DNA of 64,000 nt, from NCBI RefSeq assembly GCF_004348115.1, contig NZ_QPFB01000001.1, positions 1,434,109 through 1,498,108 of the forward strand, written 5' to 3'. The notes under the pieces were generated by a model that had not been told where the DNA came from, did no database searches, and worked only from the letters and a program-made list of their open reading frames with translations. Within the stretch, counting starts at the first letter, position 1. Every line of letters begins with the position of its first letter. Below are positions 27,890 through 36,683 of the stretch, one piece after another. A program made the position numbers and the translations under genes. This stretch comes from Stenotrophomonas sp. ATCM1_4 (lineage in GTDB: Bacteria > Pseudomonadota > Gammaproteobacteria > Xanthomonadales > Xanthomonadaceae).

Positions 27890-27911
27890 AAAAAGGCCGG
27901 CAGAACCGGCC
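27890..27911 (-). terminator. Terminator-like hairpin between oleA and oleB
   Basis: On the transcribed (minus) strand the RNA reads GGCCGG, loop UUCUG, CCGGCC, then UUUUU. That is a classical intrinsic terminator, though the stem is only six base pairs. It ends about 16 bases before the oleB start, so it could attenuate oleB expression relative to oleA, or translation through oleB could modulate it. Confidence 0.6.
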
Positions 27912-27956
27912 CCGTGATCAAAGCCCTCCTCCGCTTGGGGAGAAGGGAAAAGCGCG

Positions 27957-28973
27957 TTACCAGACCACCTCGGCCATCGTGCAGTTCAGGCCCGAGCCAA
28001 TGCCCATCAGCGCGACGCGGTCGCCCTTCTTGAGCTTGCCGAGCTGGCGCAGCTTGCTCAGCACGATCGGCACCGAGGCCGGGCCGATGTTGCCGTGCTC
28101 GCCGAAGATGGTCATCACCTTCTTCGGGTCGATGCCGAAGGCCTTGATGAAGGCGTTGGTGTGCGGCTGGCTGACCTGGTGGATGACGAACTGGTCGATC
28201 TCCTCCACGGCCCAGCCCAGCGCGATGCGGGTGGCCTCGAAGGTCTTGGTGGCCAGCTTGATGCCTTCGATCAGCAGCAGGCGGGTATCGGTGACCATGC
28301 GGTCCAGGTTGCCCACGCACAGCTTGTTCCACTGGTTGGCCGCGCGGGTCACCCCACCCTTGTAGCGCGGTGCGTCCGGCACCAGCTCCGAGCGTGCCAG
28401 CACCATGGCGGCGGCACCGGAACCGGTGGTCAGCGCGGCCACTTCGTCGCGCAGCTGCTGGGCGGTGATGTCCGGGGACATCATGCGCTCGAGCGTCTTC
28501 TCGTAGACCAGGTTGGAGGTCTCGCCGTCGACGATCAACGCGTAGTCGATGTCGCCGCGCTCAAGCATGCGCGCGGCCACGTCCATGCCGTTGATGAAGG
28601 CCAGGCAGGCGTTGGCGATGTCGAAGGTGACGCAGTCCTCGCCGATGCCCAGGTTGCCGGACACGATCGAGGCGGTGGACGGCTCCAGGTAGTCACGGCT
28701 GACCGAGGTATTGACCAGCAGGCCCACCTTGTCGGCGGTGATGCCGGCGTCTTCCAGTGCCTTCTGGCCGGCCATGGTGGCCGCGTCCGAAGCCTGCGTA
28801 CCCTGGTCCCACAGGCGCCGTGCGTGGATGCCCGCGATGTCGCCAAGCACGTCGGCACGAATCCCCAGGCGCTCCAGCGTGGGCTGGAGACGCTCGTTGA
28901 TTTCCTTGGAGGTCAGCGTATGCGGCGCATCAATATGCGCCAGTCCCGCGATCGAGACATTCTGGAAAGGCAT
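27957..28973 (-). CDS. oleA: OleA, thiolase-fold acyl-CoA condensing enzyme
   Basis: A 338-residue thiolase-superfamily protein that condenses two fatty acyl-CoAs head to head to a 2-alkyl-3-keto acid. Catalytic residues fit those reported for Xanthomonas campestris OleA with a constant numbering offset of 20: Cys123 in ANACLAF, Glu97 in DYLEPS, His265 in VIHQVSQPH and Asn295 in GEHGNIG. Glu97 from the partner subunit is diagnostic of OleA against FabH. First gene of the ole cluster; a TAGAAT -10-like element lies about 40 bases upstream. Confidence 0.96.
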   Translation of the reverse strand: MPFQNVSIAGLAHIDAPHTLTSKEINERLQPTLERLGIRADVLGDIAGIHARRLWDQGTQASDAATMAGQKALEDAGITADKVGLLVNTSVSRDYLEPSTASIVSGNLGIGEDCVTFDIANACLAFINGMDVAARMLERGDIDYALIVDGETSNLVYEKTLERMMSPDITAQQLRDEVAALTTGSGAAAMVLARSELVPDAPRYKGGVTRAANQWNKLCVGNLDRMVTDTRLLLIEGIKLATKTFEATRIALGWAVEEIDQFVIHQVSQPHTNAFIKAFGIDPKKVMTIFGEHGNIGPASVPIVLSKLRQLGKLKKGDRVALMGIGSGLNCTMAEVVW

Positions 28974-29092
28974 CGGAAAGCGCCAAGACTCAGGCGAAGG
29001 GGGCGCTATTCTAGCGTCTGCGCCTTTTTACCGCATCTTTACAAATTCCGGCCCCGGCGTATGGAGTCGCCAGGGCCGCAGCTACCCCCTGC

Positions 29093-29410
29093 TCAGCGCG
29101 GCGGGCACTGGTAGGCGGCGAAGCGCTGGCTGCCATCGGCCGGCTGGCTGGTGGCCTGCACCGCGTTGGCGCCGGCGCTGGGGGCCTCGTTGCGGGCCAG
29201 GGTTTCCAGCTCTTCCTGCACGCGCAGCGGGTTGCGGTTGTAGAAGCCCACCTTGTTCTTGACCGAGACCACGATCTCGCCCTTGTTGATGCAGCCCGGC
29301 GCCACCGGGCCGGCCGGCAGCACGCGCGTGGCCTTGCCGCTGGACTCGATCGGCACCCAGGTGCAGGCGGCGGTGCTGGCGATGAGGACGGACAGAAGCA
29401 GGACGCGCAT
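29093..29410 (-). CDS. DUF4156 lipoprotein
   Basis: A 105-residue exported lipoprotein. The signal MRVLLLSVLIASTAACTWVP has the lipobox TAAC with Cys16. The body (GCINKGEIVVSVKNKVGFYN, VQEELETLARNEAPSAGANA) matches DUF4156, small envelope lipoproteins related in size to RcsF. The role is unknown. It is monocistronic, upstream of the ole genes' promoter on the same strand. Confidence 0.8.
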   Translation of the reverse strand: MRVLLLSVLIASTAACTWVPIESSGKATRVLPAGPVAPGCINKGEIVVSVKNKVGFYNRNPLRVQEELETLARNEAPSAGANAVQATSQPADGSQRFAAYQCPPR

Positions 29411-29543
29411 GGACTATTCCTTGTGAAGTGCAGAACGGATTGTGCCGTCAATGGATGAACACGTCATGATCCCGGACGCGGGGGGCGGCCCTCACCCCAC
29501 CCCCTCCCCCGCGGGCGGGAGAGGGGCCTGTTCCTCCTTGCCT

Positions 29544-29569
29544 GCCCGCTCCCGCGCACGGGAGCGGGC
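29544..29569. terminator. Hairpin downstream of the M16 peptidase gene
   Basis: A ten-base perfect stem (29544-29553 with 29560-29569) starting nine bases after the M16 stop codon in the direction of that gene. Beside it (29491-29526) lies another GC-rich block, CCCTCACCCCACCCCCTCCC, related to the one at 57733-57770. Confidence 0.6.
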
Positions 29570-29577
29570 GCTACGGC

Positions 29578-32439
29578 TTACTTGGCCTTGGCCACCGGCT
29601 TGCCGTCGGCATCGATCACGGTCACTTCGCCCAGCTTGAGCGCGCGGACCGGGGCCTCGATCTTGGACAGGTCGCCGACGATCACCCAGGTCAGGGCGTT
29701 CGGGTCGATTGCCTTGGCCGCGTCCCTGGCCTGCGCCGGGGTGAAGTTGGCCACCTGCTCGTTGCGCACCTGCACCCAGTTGTCCGGGCGCCCGTAGCGG
29801 ACGATGCCACCAATGGTGCCCATCACCGCCTGCGCGGTTTCATAGGCGCCGGGCTGGCTGCGCAGGTCGTTGTCGACCACCTTGGTCACTTCGGCCTGGG
29901 TGGCCGGCACCTTGCCGGTGCCGTACTCGGCGATCTCACGCAGCATCTCGGCGGCCGATTCGGCGGTCTTGTCGATCTGCACCGGGGCAATGCCCAGGAA
30001 CGGGCGCTGGCCCTGCGCCGAAGTGATCACGGTGCGGGCCCCGTAGGACCAGTGCTTGTCTTCGCGCAGGTTCATGTTCAGGCGCGAGGTGAACGAGCCG
30101 CCCAGCACTTCGTTGGACATCTCCAGCTGCACCGCACCCGGGTCACGAGTGGAGGGCATCAGCTCGCCGGCATAGATGTTGGCCTGCACCGCGCCGGGCT
30201 GGTCGATCAGGAACACGCGCGGCGCGGTCGGGCGTGCCACCTGGGCCACGTCCACCTTCGCCGGTGCGGCACCCTCGCCCTTCCAGTCGCCGAAGTGCTT
30301 GTCCAGCACCGGCACGATCTCCGCCAGCGTGGTGTCGCCGACCACGATCACCGTGGCCTGCTCCGGGCGCAGCCACTGCTTCTGGTAGTTGAGCAGGTCC
30401 TGGCGGCTGATCGCCGCGACCGAGGCTTCGGTGCCGCTGCCGGTGAACGGCATGCCGTACGGGTGGTCGGCGCCGTACAGCAGCGGCGGCAGCACGCGTA
30501 GCGCGGCGGTCTGCGGACGCGCCTTCTCCTGGGCGATCCCGGACAGCCACTGGCCCTTGACGCGGTCGATTTCGGCCTGGTCGAAGCGCGGTGCACGCAG
30601 CATGTTGGCGAACAGCTGCACCGACGCGTCCAGGTTCTCGGTCAGCGCCGACAGGTAGGCGTTGGAACCATCCAGCGCGGCACCGGCACTGAGCTGCGCG
30701 CCCAGGTCCTCGGCACGGGCCTTGAACGCCAGCGAGTTCAGTTCACCCGAGCCCTCGTCGAGCATCTGGCTGGCGAAGTTGGCCGTGCCCAGCTTGCCGC
30801 CGTGGTCACTGGAGTAGCCACCGGCGAACTCGTAGCTGATGTTCACCACCGGGGTGTCATGGCGCTCGGCCAGGATCACCTTGCTGCCGTTCTTCAGGGT
30901 GGCGTGCTGCAGCGCCGGGAAGACCAGCTGCGGGAAGCTGTCCACGCCCGGCACGCCGGCCTTGCGGTCGACGTTGCTGGCGGTGGTGGTGTACTTGGCA
31001 TCCACCGCCGGCAACTGGAACGGCGCCGGCTTGGCCGAGGCCTCCTCGACCAGCGGCTTGCGCTCGCCCGGCTTGACCACGAAGGTGTGGCTCGGGTTGC
31101 CCAGCCACTTGGCGGTGGCCGCACGCACCGTCGCCGGTGTGGCGCTGGCCACGGTGGCCAGCGACTCACGGAAGCAGGCCGGGTTGCCGGTGAAGGTGGC
31201 GCAGGAAGCCAGCGCGTCGGCCTTGCCGCCGAAGCCACCGATGCGCTCGATGCCGCGGATGAAGCCTGCACGGTAATCGGTCTGGGCGCGGGCCAGTTCC
31301 TCGGCGGTCGGGCCGTCCTTGATCAGGCGCTGCAGCTCCTCGTCGATCACCGCTTCGACCCTGGCCGGGTCCACGCCCTGCTTGACCAGCGCGCGGATCG
31401 AGAAGTTGCCGGCCAGCTGCGAGCCGTAGTTGCTGGTGCTGACGCTGTCCACCAGCTTGTCGCGGTGGACCAGGCGCTCGTCCAGGCGCGAGCTGGCGCT
31501 GCCGCCAAGCACCTGCGAGGTCAGGTCGAGCAGGTCGGCGTCCTTGTCGCCGACCTGCGGCACGTTCCACATGCGCTGCACCAGCACCTGCGGGACCTTG
31601 TCCTCCAGCTCGGTGCGGCCGTTCTGCGCGAGCACCGCCACGTCCACCTTGGGCTGGGACATGGTCGGGGTGGCCGGGATGTCGCCGAAGTAGCGGGCGA
31701 CCTTTTCCCGGGCGGTGGCCACGTCGATGTCGCCGGCCAGCACCAGCACCGTGTTGTTCGGGCCGTACCAGGTGCGGAACCAGGTCTTCACGTCTTCCAG
31801 TGAAGCCGCGTTGAGGTCGTTCATCGAACCAATGGTGGTGTGGTGGTACGGGTGGCCCACCGGGAACATCGTGCGCGAGACGACTTCGCGCAGCTGGCCA
31901 TAGGGCTGGTTCTCGCCCTGGCGCTTTTCGTTCTGGACCACGCCGCGCTGTTCGTCCAGGGTCTTCTGGTCGATGGCGCCGAGCAGGTGGCCCATGCGGT
32001 CGGACTCCATCCACAACGCCATGTCCAGCGCGGTGGTCGGGATGTTCTCGAAGTAGTTGGTACGGTCGGTGTTGGTGGTGCCGTTCATGTCGGTGGCACC
32101 GGCCGCCTCGAACGGCGTGAAGTATTCGCCCGGCGCGTTTTCGCTGCCGTTGAACATCAGGTGCTCGAACAAGTGGGCGAAGCCGCTGCGGCCAGCCGGC
32201 TCGTCCTTGCTGCCCACGTGGTACCAGAGGTTGACCGCCACGATCGGCGCCTTGCGATCGGTGTGCACCAGCACGCGCAGCCCGTTGGGCAGGGTGAACT
32301 CGTCGTAGGGAATGTCGACGGTGGCTGCGGCGGTCACCGATTTGGTCTTGGCTTGCGCCGGCAGCGGCGTGCCGACGAATCCTCCGAGGGCAGCACTCAG
32401 CGCGAGGGTCAACAGGGCGGTACGGGGTGCAGCGTTCAT
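29578..32439 (-). CDS. M16-family zinc metallopeptidase, periplasmic
   Basis: A 953-residue exported protein with a signal peptide ending at PLPAQA. It holds two tandem M16 units. The first has the inverted zinc motif HLFEH (89-93) and downstream EKRQGENQPYGQLRE; the second (about 490-930) lacks the motif and should be the inactive half, as in pitrilysin-like two-domain enzymes. It probably degrades peptides in the periplasm. The ATG at 32439 has AAGGAAAG upstream; an in-frame ATG six codons earlier lacks a site. Monocistronic. Confidence 0.93.
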   Translation of the reverse strand: MNAAPRTALLTLALSAALGGFVGTPLPAQAKTKSVTAAATVDIPYDEFTLPNGLRVLVHTDRKAPIVAVNLWYHVGSKDEPAGRSGFAHLFEHLMFNGSENAPGEYFTPFEAAGATDMNGTTNTDRTNYFENIPTTALDMALWMESDRMGHLLGAIDQKTLDEQRGVVQNEKRQGENQPYGQLREVVSRTMFPVGHPYHHTTIGSMNDLNAASLEDVKTWFRTWYGPNNTVLVLAGDIDVATAREKVARYFGDIPATPTMSQPKVDVAVLAQNGRTELEDKVPQVLVQRMWNVPQVGDKDADLLDLTSQVLGGSASSRLDERLVHRDKLVDSVSTSNYGSQLAGNFSIRALVKQGVDPARVEAVIDEELQRLIKDGPTAEELARAQTDYRAGFIRGIERIGGFGGKADALASCATFTGNPACFRESLATVASATPATVRAATAKWLGNPSHTFVVKPGERKPLVEEASAKPAPFQLPAVDAKYTTTASNVDRKAGVPGVDSFPQLVFPALQHATLKNGSKVILAERHDTPVVNISYEFAGGYSSDHGGKLGTANFASQMLDEGSGELNSLAFKARAEDLGAQLSAGAALDGSNAYLSALTENLDASVQLFANMLRAPRFDQAEIDRVKGQWLSGIAQEKARPQTAALRVLPPLLYGADHPYGMPFTGSGTEASVAAISRQDLLNYQKQWLRPEQATVIVVGDTTLAEIVPVLDKHFGDWKGEGAAPAKVDVAQVARPTAPRVFLIDQPGAVQANIYAGELMPSTRDPGAVQLEMSNEVLGGSFTSRLNMNLREDKHWSYGARTVITSAQGQRPFLGIAPVQIDKTAESAAEMLREIAEYGTGKVPATQAEVTKVVDNDLRSQPGAYETAQAVMGTIGGIVRYGRPDNWVQVRNEQVANFTPAQARDAAKAIDPNALTWVIVGDLSKIEAPVRALKLGEVTVIDADGKPVAKAK

Positions 32440-32791
32440 TCCACTTTCCTTGGGCATGAAGTGAGCGCCGATCCTAACCGTCCTGCGCCTTCCACCGCAT
32501 ACGCCAAGCGTCATGGCCGCCCGTCAACGGCGGCCGGTGTCCGCGGACAACCCCTGCGCACACCCAGTGTCCGGACAGCGGACACTTTCAGAATCAAAAA
32601 CATCCTTTAAATTCAACAAGATGCAGTTGGCACGCGTCCTGCGTACTCCTGAGTGCGTCCAGATCAACCCTAAAGCAACATGACTGGATGCTGAATAAAC
32701 CTCGGGAAGTTGAAAAAGTTCTTGCATCCCGATATTTGGTGTACTACTTTACTACCACACCGCTGTTCACACACACCACACAGGTATCGCC
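32440..32791. other. 352-base intergenic region, divergent promoters
   Basis: Holds the start regions of the M16 gene (left) and the VRP-repeat gene (right). It is unusually AT-rich on the right side. Two CGGACA/TGTCCG palindromes lie at 32538-32585. A possible promoter for the right gene is TTGCAT (32722-32727), 17 bases, TACTTT (32745-32750). No coding sequence is supported here. Confidence 0.6.
32538..32585. promoter_or_regulatory. Paired TGTCCG/CGGACA palindromes, candidate operator
   Basis: The first is TGTCCGCGGACA (32538-32549, perfect 12-base palindrome). The second is GTGTCCG-N5-CGGACAC (32567-32585), which also contains TGTCCGGACA. The centres are 32-33 bases apart, three helical turns. 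The regulator is unknown. Confidence 0.4.
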
Positions 32792-33196
32792 ATGAACGCC
32801 AAGTCCTTCGCCTTCGCCATCGCCCTCGTTGCCGGCACCGGGTTTGCCTCCGCGGTGCACGCTTCGGACATCACCACCCTGGAGACCGTGCAGGTCCGCC
32901 CGTCGGCCGACCAGATCGCCCAGGCCACCCATGAAGCCAACAGCAGCATCCCGACCCTGGCCGCCGTGCAGGTGCGCCCGACCGTCGGCCAGATCGTCGA
33001 GCTGATGGCAGAACAGGCCGCCTCGCGCCTGGCCGCCAACACCCCGGTGGCCATCGGTGCCAACGTTGGCCAGTGGATCGTCTCGCTGCCGGCCGTCAAC
33101 GTCCGCCCGGACCTGGAGCAGGTGCAGGCCAAGGCCGTGGAAATGGCTGCCGGCGCGGTCGAAGGCGTGGTCGTGCAGAGCGTGATCGCCAAGTAA
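32792..33196 (+). CDS. Small secreted protein with three VRP repeats
   Basis: A 134-residue protein with a signal peptide (SFAFAIALVAGTGFASAVHA). I do not recognise a family. The mature part has three copies of L-x-x-V-x-V-R-P-x3-Q-[IV]: LETVQVRPSADQI (30-42), LAAVQVRPTVGQI (56-68) and LPAVNVRPDLEQV (99-111), each followed by a helical stretch. It is probably periplasmic or secreted. It sits alone between the M16 peptidase and trmL. Its upstream region is the most AT-rich nearby. Confidence 0.8.
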   Translation: MNAKSFAFAIALVAGTGFASAVHASDITTLETVQVRPSADQIAQATHEANSSIPTLAAVQVRPTVGQIVELMAEQAASRLAANTPVAIGANVGQWIVSLPAVNVRPDLEQVQAKAVEMAAGAVEGVVVQSVIAK

Positions 33197-33237
33197 GCCC
33201 ACGCCCTGCGGGAGGCACCGCGGCGTAAACTTCGCCG

Positions 33238-33717
33238 ATGACTTCCGCACCCGTTTTCGATGTCCTGCTGTACCAGCCCGAGATCCCGCCCAACACGGGC
33301 AACGTGATCCGGCTATGCGCCAATACCGGCGCGCGGCTGCACCTGATCGAGCCGTTGGGCTTCGACCTCAATGACAAGCAGCTCAAGCGCGCCGGCCTGG
33401 ATTACCACGAGTACGCGCAGATGCAGGTCCACCCGGACCTGGACACCGCGTTGGCGCGCATTGTGCCCAAACGCCTGTTCGCCATGAGCACCCGCGCCAG
33501 CGTGCGCTACGACAGCGTGTCCTTCGCCGACGGTGATGCCTTCCTGTTCGGTCCGGAAACCCGTGGCCTGCCGCAGGAAGTACTCGATGCCCTGCCCGAC
33601 GGCCGCCGCCTGCGCCTGCCGATGCAACCGAACAACCGCAGCCTGAACCTGTCCAACTCGGTCGCCGTGGTGGTGTTCGAAGCGTGGCGCCAGCACGGGT
33701 TCCCGGGCGGCGCGTAA
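33238..33717 (+). CDS. trmL: tRNA (cytidine/uridine-34 2'-O)-methyltransferase TrmL
   Basis: A 159-residue SPOUT methyltransferase that methylates the wobble ribose of leucine tRNAs using SAM. Family boxes are [30 protein letters not shown] and [19 protein letters not shown], the knotted SAM site. The length is standard. The ATG at 33238 begins ten residues before the first box. It is followed by an intergenic repeat element. Confidence 0.96.
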   Translation: MTSAPVFDVLLYQPEIPPNTGNVIRLCANTGARLHLIEPLGFDLNDKQLKRAGLDYHEYAQMQVHPDLDTALARIVPKRLFAMSTRASVRYDSVSFADGDAFLFGPETRGLPQEVLDALPDGRRLRLPMQPNNRSLNLSNSVAVVVFEAWRQHGFPGGA

Positions 33718-33730
33718 ACGCGCCCAATCC

Positions 33731-33847
33731 CTGCCCTGTGCCTGCGGCGCAAGGGAGGGGGTCTTCTGCGCGAGCGGATCGTTCGCAGCAAAACCCGTTT
33801 CCGCTCCCTCCCTTTGGCGTAGCCAAGGGGAGGGTTGGGGAGGGGGC
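33731..33847. repeat. CCCTTTGG-type inverted-repeat element between convergent genes
   Basis: Left arm CCTGCGGCGCAAGGGAGGGG and right arm CCCTCCCTTTGGCGTAGCCA plus AGGGGAGGG, as in the copies at 23750 and 62125. The core differs (GCGAGCGGATCGTTCGCAGC), forming its own small palindrome. It separates trmL from the convergent CoA-transferase gene. Confidence 0.7.
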
Positions 33848-33862
33848 GCTTCAACTCACACA

Positions 33863-35089
33863 CTACCCGCCGATCACGCCCTGCCCGCGCAGCCGCTGCA
33901 GTTGCGCTTCACCCATGGCCAGCACCTCTCCCAGCACCTGCGTGGTGTGCTGCCCCAGCAATGGCGCGGCCTGCGTGTACTGCAACGGTGTGGCCGAGAA
34001 CTTCAGCGGGTTGCGCACCATCGCCACCGTGCCGCCCGCGGCATGCGGCACATCGATGCGCAGGCCGCGGGCCTGTACCTGCGGGTCGTCGAACACCTGG
34101 TCGATGCGGTTGACCGGATTGGCCGGCACCACGGCGGCCTCCAGCGCGGCCAGCCATTCGGCGGCCGGCCGCGTCCGCAGCCGCTGCTGCAGGTGGGGCA
34201 CCAGCTCGGCACGGTGGGCGACACGGGCACGGTTGGTGGCATAGCGCGGATCAACGGCCAGTTGCGCCTCGCCGATCACCTCGCAGAGCCGCGCGAACTG
34301 CGCGTCGTTGCCCACGGCGAGCATGAAGTAGCCGTCCGCGGCCGGCATTACCTGGTACGGCACGATGTTGGGATGCGCGGTGCCCTGGCGGTCCGGCACC
34401 AGGCCACCCACCAGATAGTTCGAAGCCTGGTTGGCCAGCCAGGCCACCTGTGTATCCAGCAATGCCAGGTCGATCTGCTGGCCCCGGCCGGTGCGCTCGG
34501 CATGGCGCAACGCGGCCAGGATGGCGGTGGCCGCATACATGCCGGTCATCAGGTCGGTGGCGGCGACGCCCACCTTCTGCGGGCCGGCGCCGGGCGCGCC
34601 ATCCGGCTCGCCGGTGACGCTCATCAACCCGCCGATGGCCTGGATGGCGGCGTCATAGCCGGCGCGCTGCGCGTACGGACCGTCCTGGCCATAGCCGGTG
34701 ATCGAGCAGTACACCAGCTTCGGGTTGATCGCCAGCAGGCTGGCAGCGTCCAGCCCGTACTTCGCCAGGCCACCGACCTTGTAGTTTTCCACCAGCACGT
34801 CGCAGCGCCCGACCAGTGCATGGACCAGCGCCTGCCCTTCGGGGGTGGTGAAGTCGATGGCCAGCGAGCGCTTGCCGCGGTTGGCGCACAGGTAATACGC
34901 CGACTCGGCGGTGTCGTTGCCGTCACCATCCTTCAGGTAGGGCGGTCCCCAACCGCGGGTGTCATCGCCCACGCCGGGGCGTTCGACCTTGATCACGTCG
35001 GCGCCGAAATCGGCAAGCACCTGCGTGCACCACGGCCCGGCCAGGATGCGCGACAGGTCAAGGACACGGACACCTTCAAGCAACGTCAT
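33863..35089 (-). CDS. Family III (CaiB/Frc-type) CoA-transferase
   Basis: A 408-residue class III CoA-transferase that swaps CoA between carboxylic acids. It starts MTLLEGVRVLDLSRILAGPW; other family blocks are DFGADVIKVERPGVGDDTR, NRGKRSLAIDF, LVENYKVG and GVAATDLMTGMYA, with catalytic Asp179 at the position of Asp169 in formyl-CoA transferase. The substrate is unknown. Relatives near glutaryl-CoA dehydrogenase act on glutarate, and a GcdH-like gene is at 48 kb, not adjacent. It is divergent from a GntR/UTRA regulator that may control it. Confidence 0.88.
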   Translation of the reverse strand: MTLLEGVRVLDLSRILAGPWCTQVLADFGADVIKVERPGVGDDTRGWGPPYLKDGDGNDTAESAYYLCANRGKRSLAIDFTTPEGQALVHALVGRCDVLVENYKVGGLAKYGLDAASLLAINPKLVYCSITGYGQDGPYAQRAGYDAAIQAIGGLMSVTGEPDGAPGAGPQKVGVAATDLMTGMYAATAILAALRHAERTGRGQQIDLALLDTQVAWLANQASNYLVGGLVPDRQGTAHPNIVPYQVMPAADGYFMLAVGNDAQFARLCEVIGEAQLAVDPRYATNRARVAHRAELVPHLQQRLRTRPAAEWLAALEAAVVPANPVNRIDQVFDDPQVQARGLRIDVPHAAGGTVAMVRNPLKFSATPLQYTQAAPLLGQHTTQVLGEVLAMGEAQLQRLRGQGVIGG

Positions 35090-35746
35090 TTCAGCCACCC
35101 TGCAGCACGGACCCGGGGAAGGCGCCACCACTGCGGCGCATCACCCATGGTAGCGGGCTGCCGGGCTGCTTCCGGCCAGCCCAGGGCAAGCGCACCGCGC
35201 CGGGCTTCGGGTATCCTGCGCGGCCCACGCATGCCCGCCAGCGCCTGAAGGCCGCCCGCCAGCCATTGCGTGTGTCCCGCCACCGCACGCCGGCACCGTC
35301 GCCACAGGTGTCACCTCGCGTGCAGAGGTACGGCAGGTGCCGGCCGCGCGCAACATTCCGTTTCGTGCCGCACGCGCTGCCGGTGATCATTCCACCGGTG
35401 GTTCAATCCACTGCCTGACAGCGGTGGACGTCGCACAAGCGTCACGTCATTGGGACAAGCGGGCAGCGCAAGCGCAGGCACGGGCCTGCAGGCAGGCGAC
35501 GTGCGGTCATGCCGGTGCTCGCCAACCCACGCCCGGCCACGGCATCATTGCCGTCCCCACCCAACGCGATGCGGCTTCCGGCAACGGCGATCACGGCGTG
35601 GTTGGATGCGGACAGCAGCGCCGGCCAACCCCGGCCATCCCACGCCCGCCGCTGCCCTGGCCTTCCGGGCCGTCATGGGACATCGCAGGGGCCTGGACGT
35701 TGCGGGCAGGAGCCTTCGCAATGACGTTGAACAAGGATCCGTACAG
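35090..35746. other. 657-base intergenic region between CoA-transferase and GntR regulator
   Basis: No protein-like frame is convincing. Open frames across it are antisense or low-complexity, including an upstream extension of the regulator to 35450 that looks non-protein (QPTPGHG-like sequence). A CCACCGGTGG palindrome is at 35392-35401 and could be an operator. The GC content stays high. An untranslated leader or unannotated small RNA cannot be excluded. Confidence 0.5.
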
Positions 35747-36487
35747 ATGACTGGTACCAGACGCAGCAAGCCCCGCTACGCCGAACTCGGCGACCTGCTG
35801 CAGGCGGCGATCGAGAAAGGTGACCACCCGGTGGGCACCCTGCTGCCGACCGAACTGGAGCTGTGCGAGCGTTTCAACGTCAGCCGCCATACCGCACGCG
35901 CGGCGTTGGCCCAGCTGATCAGCGCCGGGCTGGTGCAGCGCCGTCCGGGCGCGGGCACCCGCGTGATCGCGCAGAACGCAGCCATGCGCTATGAGCAGCA
36001 GATCGACACCGTCGACCTGCTGATGCAGTACGGCAACACCGCCCGCCTGAAGGTGCTCGAAGCCGAACGCCTGATCGCCGACCTGGCCATGGCGCAGTAC
36101 CTGGACATCGCCGAAGGCAAGGACTACCTGCGCCTGCACTGCCTGCGTCTGGAAGAACACACCCACGCGCCCGGCGCGGTCATCGAGGTGCTGATCCCGA
36201 TCCGCACCGGCGTGCCCACCGAGCGCTTCCTGGACATCGCCAGCACCGCGCGCACGCTGGCCCGGTTCCTGGAGCCGGGGCGGCTGTCGCGGGTGGAACA
36301 GGTGTTCGACGCCACCTCCTTCGACGCCGGTGACGCCAAGCTGCTGGATATCAGGAAGCACGAACCGGCGCTGCGCGTGCAACGCCGTTACCGCGACACC
36401 CAGGGCCGCCTGCTGCTGATCACCATCAGCCTGCACCCACCGGGACGCTTCGCCTATTCGATGGTGCTCTCACGCAGCCATCGTTGA
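35747..36487 (+). CDS. GntR/HutC-family regulator with UTRA domain
   Basis: A 246-residue regulator. The winged helix (residues 8-75) contains LLPTELELCERFNVSRHTAR and LVQRRPGAGTRVI. The C-terminal UTRA ligand domain (about 95-240) includes YLRLHCLRLEE, AVIEVLIPI and EPALRVQRRYRDTQGRLLLI. HutC-type members bind small metabolites such as amino acids or sugar phosphates; the ligand is unknown. AAGGA precedes the ATG at 35747. A palindrome CTGGTACCAG lies at codons 2-5. It may control the divergent CoA-transferase gene. Confidence 0.88.
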   Translation: MTGTRRSKPRYAELGDLLQAAIEKGDHPVGTLLPTELELCERFNVSRHTARAALAQLISAGLVQRRPGAGTRVIAQNAAMRYEQQIDTVDLLMQYGNTARLKVLEAERLIADLAMAQYLDIAEGKDYLRLHCLRLEEHTHAPGAVIEVLIPIRTGVPTERFLDIASTARTLARFLEPGRLSRVEQVFDATSFDAGDAKLLDIRKHEPALRVQRRYRDTQGRLLLITISLHPPGRFAYSMVLSRSHR

Positions 36488-36683
36488 ACGGCCCTGCGTC
36501 GAGCGGATCGTACCTGGACGCGCCGGCCGCATCGATCCGGCAAGGCACACGGCGGTTTCGACACGCCCCGGGGCGCCGGCGATTGACTGAAGGAACGCGC
36601 CGCGCGGCCGATATGCAGGCATTGCCCGCTCGCCCGGAAACCGCGCCCGCTGGCGTAATACCCACAACCGCACAGGACACCCC

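Noticed and set aside
35450..35746. 99-codon N-terminal extension of the GntR regulator
   Set aside because: The sequence is not protein-like; the family start is at 35747 with a ribosome site.
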